Below are positions 18,360 through 26,610 of a stretch of 64,000 bases of DNA, one piece after another (the first letter of the stretch is position 1; each line of letters opens with the position of its first letter). Below the pieces are notes generated by a model that saw only the letters and a list, made by a program, of their open reading frames with translations, ran no database searches and had not been told where the DNA came from. The stretch spans positions 2,542,001-2,606,000 of the forward strand of contig NZ_CP049143.1 in assembly GCF_011044495.1 (NCBI RefSeq), written 5' to 3'. The DNA is from Roseimicrobium sp. ORNL1. Lineage in GTDB: Bacteria; Verrucomicrobiota; Verrucomicrobiia; Verrucomicrobiales; Verrucomicrobiaceae. A program made the translations under genes and the position numbers.

Positions 18360-18566
18360 CTAAAGCATGGGAATTGCCTTGGCCCCATCTTTGTCTACGT
18401 CGACACGAATGAAGCTGGGATCAGAGTCAATCATATCAAGGGTCTGAACTGCGCACACCCATTTGTCTTCCGTTTTGACTTTTGTCATTGAAACGGAAAC
18501 GAGCTCAGACTCATCAACACCCGACTCCTTGAGAATCGAATCAAGAACTTTTCGAATATCGTTCAT
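18360..18566 (-). CDS. Candidate immunity protein for the zincin toxin (paralogue 1)
   Basis: A 68-residue protein whose ATG abuts the toxin stop codon (18567-18569). It is clearly homologous to the 68-residue protein at 26404-26610: both start MND, have KSGV or ESGV near residue 15, a WVCAVQT/WECSIAT strand, DPSFIRVDV or EPGFIRIQV, and end in ARVIPML or AKAIPML. Both follow directly after a gene for the same kind of metallopeptidase toxin. Paired order, tight coupling and co-variation argue strongly for a cognate immunity role; this is inference, since the family is unknown to me. Confidence 0.7.
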   Translation of the reverse strand: MNDIRKVLDSILKESGVDESELVSVSMTKVKTEDKWVCAVQTLDMIDSDPSFIRVDVDKDGAKAIPML

Positions 18567-19087
18567 TTAGTGATTATTTATGTTTAGCATGAACTTGAGA
18601 GATCGAGGGCCAAACTCTGACTCATAGAACAGCATGTCTTTTACCGCCTCATCCAGCTCTTCATTGGTGAACCGATGTTCGAACTTTACTATCTGTTCAA
18701 AAACATACAACTCACGGTGGTATGTTTTTAGTTTGCGGTACTCAGCCAATCCCAGTTCAGAGCACTGTTTTGCATGGCAGATCTCGTGGAAATAGTCGAA
18801 ATAGGTCGCATTGGATCCAAGATGCATTTTTCCTTTGAGTGCCCGAAATAATGCTCGTGCTTTCTTTGTCCGCAAATAGGCGTCAGAGTTTCTCACCAAT
18901 TTCCACTGGGGCCTGCCAGGTAATGTAAGTTCAGCCAGTTCCTTCTTTATGGCGGTGAACATTCCTTCCGTCAGCCTGATTCCGCCGAGCCTGCCAGTGT
19001 TCCTCAATGGAGCAGCGTCAATATCATCGGAACTTCGATTGGCCCTCGCAGCTCTTAAGACATCAATCAGACTGCGGACATCGCTAG
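18567..19087 (-). pseudogene. 3' part of zincin toxin cassette, cut off by IS insertion
   Basis: The frame continues from the IS edge through RPSDVRSLIDVLRAAR and DAAPLRNTGR to a metallopeptidase domain with HEICHAKQ and a C-terminal VFEQIVKFEHRFTNEELDEA segment. This matches zincin toxin domain 4-type effectors and the C-terminus of the protein at 26607-28607 residue for residue. An internal ATG at 19007 could still give a 146-residue product with the catalytic motif. Removing the IS and one CTAG joins this frame exactly to the upstream part (codons AAC AAT CCT AGC GAT). Confidence 0.85.
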
Positions 19088-19940
19088 GTCGTGTCTGAAA
19101 ACCTGTATTTAGGACCTTAGCCAGTCAATCACTGCGGCGAAGTGAATAAGGGACAGGAAGTTCTGAGCAAGCTTGTCACGACGGGTGGCGGTGCAGCCCC
19201 ATCGCTTCAAGCGGCAGAAGAAGTTCTCCACCCGGTATCGAGTGCGGTAAAGTTTCTTGGGGATGCGCACCTGATGTTTGCGGTTCTTCTTGGTGGGGAA
19301 GCACGGTTGATGACCCAAAGCGCGTAGTGTGTCGCGAAGTTTGTCATCATCAAAACCCTTGTCCCCCACGATGCGCAGATTACATCCCGCTCTGATTAGA
19401 TTGACCACATGACGTCCTTCGTAAGCCTGTCCTTCAATGAGCGCTGTGTTGACCAAGCGACCTTGGGCATCGGTCAGAGCCATGAGCTTGGTGTTGCGTC
19501 CACCACGCGTCTTTCCCATGGCTTGTGTGGCAGCACCGCCAGCGGGATTGGCCGCGCATTGGTGCACCAGGATGTGAGTGCCATCCACCAAGCGCACCGG
19601 ACCGCGGACTCGGCGCGTGAAGACCTCCAGGATTTTGAACCAAAGGCCCTCCTTGGCCCAGCGGCTGTGCCAGCCGTGAATGGTGGAGTACGGCCCGAAC
19701 CGCTCTGGCAGGTCACGCCAGGGCCCTGCGTTGCGCAGGCGATAGAACAGGGCGTCCAATAACAGGCCCAAGTCGGTGCGAGGTCGCCCGCCTTGATTTA
19801 CCTGGGCACCACCATTTTTGTGAGCCGCTTTTTCAGCGGCTCCCACCAGAGAAATCGAACTTTCATGTCGTTCCTATGCTGCCACCAAATATCCTCTGAG
19901 CCACGTTATTTAAGACTCATTTGAGGTTCTCAGACATGAC
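19088..19940 (-). mobile_element. IS5-family insertion sequence, 853 bp, with CTAG duplication
   Basis: The ends are imperfect inverted repeats: GTCGTGTCTGAAAACC at 19088-19103 and its near-complement GGTTCTCAGACATGAC at 19925-19940 (14 of 16 matching). CTAG flanks both sides (19084-19087 and 19941-19944), a target duplication as used by IS427/IS1031-type members of IS5. The single gene inside encodes a DDE transposase. It interrupts a toxin cassette in frame. Confidence 0.92.
19109..19846 (-). CDS. IS5-family DDE transposase
   Basis: A 245-residue transposase with GGRPRTDLGLLLDALFYRLR near the start, the first Asp in VRLVDGTHI, the second in RIVGDKGFDDDKLRD and the Glu in RYRVENFFCRLKRWG, matching the DDE core of IS5/IS427-type enzymes. 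The start given is a GTG at 19846. Family members usually begin with a further ~30 residues; here an ATG frame at about 19868 (MKVRFLWWEPLKKRLTK) runs in another register, so the full enzyme may need a frameshift or the 5' end may be decayed. Confidence 0.85.
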   Translation of the reverse strand: MGAAEKAAHKNGGAQVNQGGRPRTDLGLLLDALFYRLRNAGPWRDLPERFGPYSTIHGWHSRWAKEGLWFKILEVFTRRVRGPVRLVDGTHILVHQCAANPAGGAATQAMGKTRGGRNTKLMALTDAQGRLVNTALIEGQAYEGRHVVNLIRAGCNLRIVGDKGFDDDKLRDTLRALGHQPCFPTKKNRKHQVRIPKKLYRTRYRVENFFCRLKRWGCTATRRDKLAQNFLSLIHFAAVIDWLRS

Positions 19941-19944
19941 CTAG

Positions 19945-22003
19945 GATTGTTCAGATGTGAAGAATCGCCTTGTGGACTTTGTTGTCGGGATTCGGGGGCG
20001 ATCGCATGCATCGCCACAAGAGGAGGTTGTGGTCCGTCTTTAATTGGCGATTGCAACGGAAGTCCGAATGCCAAGCGATTCTCTTCGGAAATCTTCGCCG
20101 TTGCTCCTTGGCCTTCTTGAAATCTCCCATTTGTGCCAAAGGATGAAGCCCCGTTCAACAGTGTACGGGATGTTGTCATGGCGGTGACATCTGTGTCTTT
20201 ACCTTTCGTCCCCTTCACCATCCCCCTCCGCGTCGCCCGGATAAGGCCACGCACGTGCGCATCAAGCACCTCTTGGGTCATCTCTTGGGACGGAGCACCC
20301 AGCGGATTGAACGCACGCACCACCCAGTCGCGCATCGCCTGCCACATGCGCTGCATCACACTGCCGGGTTCTAGTTGCGCACGGCCCTCCATGTTGCCCA
20401 CCTGATGGGCAAACCACTCCAGCGCCAGCGCCTCCCTATTGCCGGTCAAGTGCGTGTAGCGCCCTTCAAGCTCTTGCATCTGCTCAGCGGGTATCGCCGC
20501 CGCCAGCTTCTTCCATTCCTCAGCAAACTTGCTGTCGCTCTCCCGCAACGCATCAAACCCATGGTGCCCCACCCGCTCATGCACCACCACGCGTGCAAGT
20601 GCCTGCGCCGCCGTCTCGCCCTCCAGCACACGCACATTGTCACGGAAGATCACCACCGTGCCATCACGCGGGTCATGGAATCCCTCTGCGTCCTGCATGA
20701 TGTCCCAGTCCTCCGCGTGATAGCGTTGCTGTTCGGGACGACCTTGCAGACCATCCAGGGCCGCGTGGTTATCCACGACAAGCACGTTGCCATAGATGGC
20801 ACGCCCCTGCGCCGTGTTCTTGAGCCGCGCCTCCGCAGCAGTCGTCTCCGCCCGCGTTACACCGGTCCGCTTGACTCGCTCGGAGCCGGTGGCTTCGCCT
20901 AGGCTGTAGAAGAGGATGTTTGGACTTTGGTCTGTGCCACGTAGTCTAAATAACGGTGACTCAGATTGCGAAGTTGCTTCTCCTCCTCTGTGAGGTGGGT
21001 ATGCGCCGAAAGATTTTGAAGGACGCGACCCAAGCTCCAGTCCCTCCAGCCTGACTTTTGCCAGGAGGGCCCGAGCAAGCGTTGTCTCACCAACTCCGCT
21101 ACGTCCGGGGTCCAGTCCTGTAACGAGAGCTGCGTAATCGTCTTCAGAAAGTTGTCGCCAGTGAGATGGTCCTCCATCCGTGCCTCCTTGCTTTTGCCAT
21201 ACAGTATCCGTGTCTGGGTCATAACGCAAGTCCTCCAGCGACTTTCCTCGTGCCTGCATTTCACTGGCCACGTAGTTCATCTCCGCACGCAGTAGCAGAT
21301 CCAGATTGTGTCTGAAGTCCACCTCCGACTTCTCCTCGCGCCATTCTGACCTTGCCGGTAGGAACTTGTTATTTCTGTCTTTGGCGTCATATGGCTGCAA
21401 ATGCCGTGAAGTGCGGTGCCGCAGCATGCTGGAGATCATGTGGCTGATGCGTCTTCGTTGGGCAATCGGAGTGACATCACGCCCATCTGGTATGAACACC
21501 AGGCCGTTGTTGTGCGCATAGGTCTGCACTGCCTGGTAAATGAGGTCGCCTCCCTGCACCTTCTTGGCGACCTGACCCGCGCGATTACCCTGCGTGTCCA
21601 CCCAGACCGTGCCATCAGTCATGACATTGACCACCACATCTCCGCCTTGGTTGATCTTTACGGTGTAGGACCGTGCAATGTCCTCGTTCATGGGCACATT
21701 GGGCTCCACCAGCACATTTTCGGGCTCCTTCACTTTGGACGCCATCGTCTGCATGATGGCATTCAGATCCTTATCAGCCACCGCGGGCCCGCGCCGGAAC
21801 GTGTCATCTGTAGCCAGTGACTGGAATGTCTCCGCCAGTACGTTGACGTCACTGCCGCCTTGCCGCTGCTGCGCATCAGCGCCACTGAAGCTCAGTCTCC
21901 CTTCAGCCCCCACACCCACCTCCGCTGGCATCTGCGTTTCCTTGCCACCACCATCATTTCCCATCACACCCTCCACCGCCAGCGAACCACCTCGCGAGAT
22001 CAC
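19945..22003 (-). pseudogene. Large polyvalent-protein fragment upstream of the IS, N-terminal part of the interrupted toxin
   Basis: About 680 residues before the IS (GTG start at 22003), acidic and multidomain. It carries a zincin-like motif HERVGHHGFDAL (about residue 490) of the HExxGHxG type found in phage polyvalent proteins, preceded by a beta-rich region (KINQGGDVVVNVMTDGTVWV) and followed by a helical linker. With the IS removed it continues in frame into the second zincin domain at 18567-19087, so the ancestral protein carried two metallopeptidase-type domains. With the IS present it stops at 19910 after 13 IS-encoded residues. The frame is also open upstream of the GTG, overlapping the end of the neighbour at 22015. 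Confidence 0.75.
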
Positions 22004-22014
22004 CTGCGAAGTGA

Positions 22015-22995
22015 TCAGCGCCGTGATGTCATTAAACTCGGCGGACTGAACGCCTCACCCTCAAACACCGTGTGCCCCAGCGCCGCCACATACTCCTCCA
22101 GCACCTCCTCCGGCATCCCCTGAATCTCCATCTTCGCCAGCCGTTCATTCGCCCGCGCCAGGAACCTCGCTGCCTTCTCCGCACCCATCTTCTGCGCAAA
22201 CGCCTGGAAGAGCCCCTCCTTCACTACCGCCTCCTGCTGCCCCGCACTCATCCGCCGGAACGCCTTCGCCACCCCCGGCGCCTTGATGAAGCCACCCAGC
22301 CTCTCTGAACCATTCTCCACCATCTGGTGCACAAACGCCCCTCGCAGCTTCTCCCACGGCGACCCCGGTTGATACCCCGCCTCCAGGCCAAGGATCACCT
22401 TCCCATCCGCACCCCGGTGCATCTCCAACCCCTCGAAGTGCAGGTCCGTAAAAGCCTTGCTCGCCACATGCGAGGCCGAGGCCGCCACCGTCTGCCCCGC
22501 CAGTCCCAGCGTCCCCAGCGCCAGGCGCGTCAGCAGCAGTTTCTCCACCTCATGACGGCCCTCCACCGTCGCCAGTCGACGCAGCCCCAGCCCCGCCAGA
22601 TCCATCGCGCCCTTCTTCGTCGCCGTCGCCGCCCCGCCCGTCGTCCCCAGTTCCACACCGAACGACGCCGAGCTCACCGTGAAGTCCAGCACCTGCCCCC
22701 ACCATGAGTTCTCGCGCCTCATCTCCGTGAGTGCCTCCTGCAACATGATGGCGTCACCATCGGTCATCTGCTCACCCCGTTTCAGCTTCTCCGCGGAAGC
22801 CGCCACCGACGCCAGATAACCTATTTCCACAAACCCACCTACAAACGGCGCCCGTTCCTCCCAGAACCGCGGATTGAGCAGCAACTCCACCACACCTTTC
22901 GGCAGCTCACTTGCCGAATCGAAGATCGCCTGACTCTCAAACGCCGCCATCAGTGCCTCATCATCATCCAGAATCGGCCCCAGTGCCGCCCGCAT
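22015..22995 (-). pseudogene. Truncated polyvalent-protein segment without 5' end
   Basis: A 326-residue frame with helical Ala/Leu-rich stretches (VEKLLLTRLALGTLGLAGQTV; ASHVASKAFTDLHFEG), resembling the central part of a long injected phage protein. The frame stays open a few codons upstream of ATG 22995 and then runs into the family D spacer beginning at 22997, so the 5' end seems to have been lost at the repeat boundary. Its last codons overlap, in another register, the open frame leading into the gene at 22003 (AEFNDITALITSQV), pointing to a frameshift that split one longer gene. Confidence 0.6.
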
Positions 22996-22996
22996 C

Positions 22997-23119
22997 TTTT
23001 CAGGAAGCGGACCCGCGGGACGACAGGGTAGGGGAGTCTATCAGCGAGTACCTTTGGATTGCCCGGAGGGCCTTCGAATACCCACCCAGCTCACGCTCCA
23101 CCTTCATCGGACTGACGTT
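22997..23119 (+). repeat. Cassette spacer repeat, family D (long copy)
   Basis: Begins ttttcaggaagcggacccg and ends in caccttcatcggactgacg, closely matching 17736-17856 at its left end and 23791-23875 at its right end. It truncates the reading frame of the polyvalent segment at 22995. Positions 23120-23209 hold no gene. Confidence 0.85.
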
Positions 23120-23209
23120 GGGCCCCACAAGTAGTGGAGCGCTAATAGCCTGCAGCACGTCCTACCAGCCATCCCCGTTTTTTAGATGCATGGCTGTGAC
23201 CTGCTTCCA

Positions 23210-23770
23210 TTACTGATTTTCGATGAAGCTCAACAAGGCCTTGGCGTCTTTGTATTTCCACGGTGCCGGATTGCCAAACTGCACCACCTCACCGCGCTCC
23301 TTCACTCCCGCCGCTTGCCGCACCGCCGCGTTCAGCCCTTCGGTCACCAGACCCGCCGGCAGCCGCGTCCCATCCTTGCGACGCCCCAGCACATCCGCCG
23401 TCACAATCGCACTGATGGCCTCCGTCAGCGACCGCGGTGCCTTGTCCGCAGACCCCAGCACCTCCGCATCCGCCGCACTCAGGAACTTCTGCCCCGTTGC
23501 CTTCTCCGCCAGGCGCACCCACAGCAGCCCCTGCTCCCGTGTATAGCGACCGTTATCCAGTCCCGCCTTCCACCGGCCCTCAACCTGCTCCTCCACCGCA
23601 GTAAGCACATTGCCCCCGCGGAAGATGGTCGAGACCATCGTGCGCACATTATTACGTCGCTCCGCCCGATTGCTTCCCAGCACATGCCACGTCGCCGCCA
23701 GCGACTCCTCCCGCGTCATCCCACGCAGCTGCCCCGCCACCACCGCAGCGTCCGCCGCCTGTTCAGCAGA
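23210..23770 (-). pseudogene. Orphan cassette 4: homology block with short replaced C-terminus
   Basis: From AEQAADAAV (about 23770) through GQLRGMTREESLAATWHVLG to GVKERGEVVQFG the sequence is near-identical to residues ~732-920 of the 1920-residue protein at 28740-34502. It then switches to 16 unrelated residues (NPAPWKYKDAKALLSF...) and stops. No ATG or good ribosome-binding site lies at its start; only an internal GTG at 23743. It is the shortest of four copies of the block and ends just before a family D spacer, so it is probably a silent remnant. Confidence 0.8.
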
Positions 23771-23790
23771 CCTGTTGTAGATGCATCAGT

Positions 23791-23875
23791 GGAGCAGGGG
23801 AGTACCCATCTGGATAGCCCGGAGGGCCTTCGAATACCCACCCAGCTCACGCTCCACCTTCATCGGACTGACGTT
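23791..23875 (+). repeat. Cassette spacer repeat, family D
   Basis: Reads gtggagcaggggagtacccat, then ggatagcccggagggcc, ccagctcacgctccacc and ttcatcggactgacg. Nearly identical to 28631-28719. It lies directly upstream, in the minus-strand sense, of cassette 4 and downstream of cassette 3. Confidence 0.9.
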
Positions 23876-23899
23876 TGGCGTTCTCCAGAGTCTGCGTTG

Positions 23900-26285
23900 T
23901 CACTTGGCAGCTGCTGCTGCGGCACGCTCCAGATTTTCACGAAGCGCTCCTTTCGGATGCAATACCTTCACATCGAAAGGAAGCAGGAGATCGCCAACAC
24001 GTACGGCATTCTCTTGGTGGAGATCTATCACGGCCGTATTGTCGGAAGCACGGTAGAAGGAGGATGGAGGCACGAGTTGCACAAAGCCTTGCTCTCTCAT
24101 TGTCTTGCCGATGAAATTCGTATCTACGGAGTCTCCTCTGATCGTCGGTTGTGAGATGACGAGTCTTACACCGCCATCGCGATCAATATGCACCCCATGA
24201 ACCGCTATGTCATCGCCAAAAAGGGCATTGGCATTGGCTGCACTTTCAAGGTAGTTGATAATGGATGCCTCTTCCCGACGCATGTCCCACGTTCCTTGGT
24301 GGGCAACCGGCCACATCCCAAAATATTCACCCACACCGAGCGTCAACTTTATCACCCGATCCCCGTGAAGAAATACATGGTGTTCCATTTGACCCACGTC
24401 TTCAGCACCATCGAGTGCCCATTCTGGTGGGAGACTTTGAATCAGGACTCTGCGTTCTCTTGCCCAGTCGACGAGCCATGCCCGCTCCCGTCGTCGCTGC
24501 GCAGTCCGAGCTTGCGGTCCTCCTGCCGGGCTTCCCGTAGGCGGCGCACTTGTGCCAAAAACTCTTCGGTAGTCATGGTGCGCTGTTTCGAGACGAGTTC
24601 GCGCCTCTCCTCGGGAGTGGCCAAATGAGGGACGCCGCGAAGGTGTGGTGGAGTGCTGCGAAGTTCCATAAAGCAAGTTGTCTATATCATTGATGGCGTT
24701 GTCTTGCGAGCGTTTCTTGTCCTCGTCATTTCCGTGATAGGCTTGCCATTGAGCCTGAAGTCGATCGTGAAGAGGTTTGTTTTCGTGTTCGAGGAATTCT
24801 GCGCTTGAATACCCTGCGGCCCGGGCCGCCTGATTGAGCCAAGCAGCAGGACTGAGGGAATGGGATTGACTTCCAGCCTCTTCAGTAGTAGTATTGTCTT
24901 GCGCTCCTGGTTGAGGTGTCTGTACCGCTTGAGACTGGGGCTGTCTCGGAATCCCGATAGCACCGGGACCCCCTTGAGGGGCTAGGCCGGAAACAGGTCG
25001 GACTCGTTCGACCAATGCGCCCCTGAATTGACGCTTGCTCAGTTCGGGGGCGTACTGCGTTACGAGGGCATATTGATCTTTGATGGCACCGTCCTCGACA
25101 ATGACCATGTGAGTTCCCTCCGCGTAGTTGCGGAAGTAGAATGTCTCAGGTCCATTGGTCACTCGTACCTGCGCATCGGAGATGGTTTTCTCTACCGCTC
25201 CCACCCAATCCAACTTCTCGGGGCGCAGCGTGCGATCTTCCTGATTCTTGTCGATATTTTCTCCAATGAGATGAGCTGCGCGGTTCTCCAACGGATCACC
25301 AAATGCTCCTCGCTTTTGGGGATTGGCTATGGTGACTTTGCTCCCCAAGGGTCTTCGACTTTGGGTGCCTTTCCTAACCAAGCGGCAACGTTCCGCACCA
25401 GTGTTTCCCAAGTTCCGCGCCTTTCCGCAAACACGGGGCGACTGTCTTTGAGCTTCGGCAGAAACTTCTTCGCAGAATCCCACGTGTGCCCCGTCTTCAC
25501 CTCCTCCCACGACCCCGGCTTGTCCTGCCTCATCTTCGGCACCATGCCGAATGTCGCCACATCGATCTCCCCACGGCTTGCTGCCTCCTCCGTTATCGAT
25601 TCGGAACGACTCGTATCATCGATAGCCGCACTTTCATTACCATTGCCTCTTCCATCCGTCCCCATCAAATCATCCAGGAACCCCTCATAGTCCGCCCCCA
25701 GCCGTCCCTCCGCTCGCGCCTTGTTCAGCGCCCGTGCCCGTGAAAACACCTGCCCAAACAACGCCCGCCACGCCCGCAGGAACTGCCCAAACTGCACCAC
25801 CTCACCGCGCTCCTTCACTCCCGCCGCTTGCCGCACCGCCGCGTTCAGCCCTTCGGTCACCAGACCCGCCGGCAGCCGCGTCCCATCCTTGCGACGCCCC
25901 AGCACATCCGCCGTCACAATCGCACTGATGGCCTCCGTCAGCGACCGCGGTGCCTTGTCCGCAGACCCCAGCACCTCCGCATCCGCCGCACTCAGGAACT
26001 TCTGCCCCGTCGCCTTCTCCGCCAGCCGCACCCACGCCAGCCCCTGCTCGCGTGTATAGCGCCCGTTATCCAACCCCGACTTCCACCGTCCCTCAATCGG
26101 CTCCTCCACCGCCGTGAGCACATTCCCTCCGCGGAAGATGGTCGAGACCATCGTGCGCACATTATTGCGCCGCTCCGCACGATTGCTTCCCAGCACATGC
26201 CAGGTCGCCACCAGCGACTCCTCCCGCGTCATCCCGCGCAGCTGCCCTGCCACCACCGCAGCGTCCGCCGCTTGTTCAGCGGAAC
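23900..26285 (-). pseudogene. Orphan cassette 3: homology block, BECR-like domain and kinase-like C-terminus, frameshifted
   Basis: Starts at the shared boundary (SSSAEQAADAAV, ~26285) and follows the 1920-residue protein through the homology block and the GMVPKMRQDKPG block. It then breaks at 25337-25339, where the run AAAA found in cassette 2 (GCA AAA GTC) is AAA, giving stop TAG; the other frame continues at 25330 to 23900. The second part has the nuclease-like YFRNYAEGTHMVIVEDGAI block, a linker, and a C-terminal kinase-like fold of the polyvalent-protein type (EHHVFLHGDRVIKLTLGVGEYF; VRLVISQPTIRGD; LLLPFDVKVLHP). Two partial proteins (309 and up to ~530 residues) could still be made. No start codon lies at the cassette's 5' end. 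Confidence 0.82.
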
Positions 26286-26300
26286 TGCTATATATTTATC

Positions 26301-26378
26301 AGCAGGACAGTCTGCATAGCCTAGTGGGCCTTCGAACAACCACCTAGCTCACGCTCCACCTACACGGACCTGACGTTG
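26301..26378 (+). repeat. Cassette spacer repeat, family D (diverged)
   Basis: Reads agcaggacagtctgcatagcc, tagtgggccttcgaa, cacctagctcacgctccacc and tacacggacctgacg. It separates cassette 2 with its immunity gene from cassette 3 and is the most diverged of the seven copies. Confidence 0.8.
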
Positions 26379-26403
26379 GTGCGTTTAGACTTGCTAAGCT
26401 GTG

Positions 26404-26610
26404 CTACAGCATCGGAATAACACGAGCCCCGCCTTCATACACTTGGATACGAATGAACCCAGGTTCGATCTCCTTCGTCTTTTCAGTGGCTATTGAGCAC
26501 TCCCAAAGATCTTTGTCTTTGTCTTTGAAAAGAGCAATGTCAATCGCGTCAGAGGCTGCTACACCTGATTTGCTGAGCGCGATTTGTAATATTTTGAAAG
26601 GGTCATTCAT
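26404..26610 (-). CDS. Candidate immunity protein for the zincin toxin (paralogue 2)
   Basis: A 68-residue protein overlapping the toxin stop codon by ATGA (26607-26610), so translation is coupled. It is homologous to the protein at 18360-18566, which follows the other copy of the same toxin domain. Conserved positions cluster in the C-terminal half (W-E-C-S-I, EPGFIRIQV, ARVIPML); the N-terminal helix differs, as expected if it gives specificity. No known immunity family is recognised. Confidence 0.72.
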   Translation of the reverse strand: MNDPFKILQIALSKSGVAASDAIDIALFKDKDKDLWECSIATEKTKEIEPGFIRIQVYEGGARVIPML

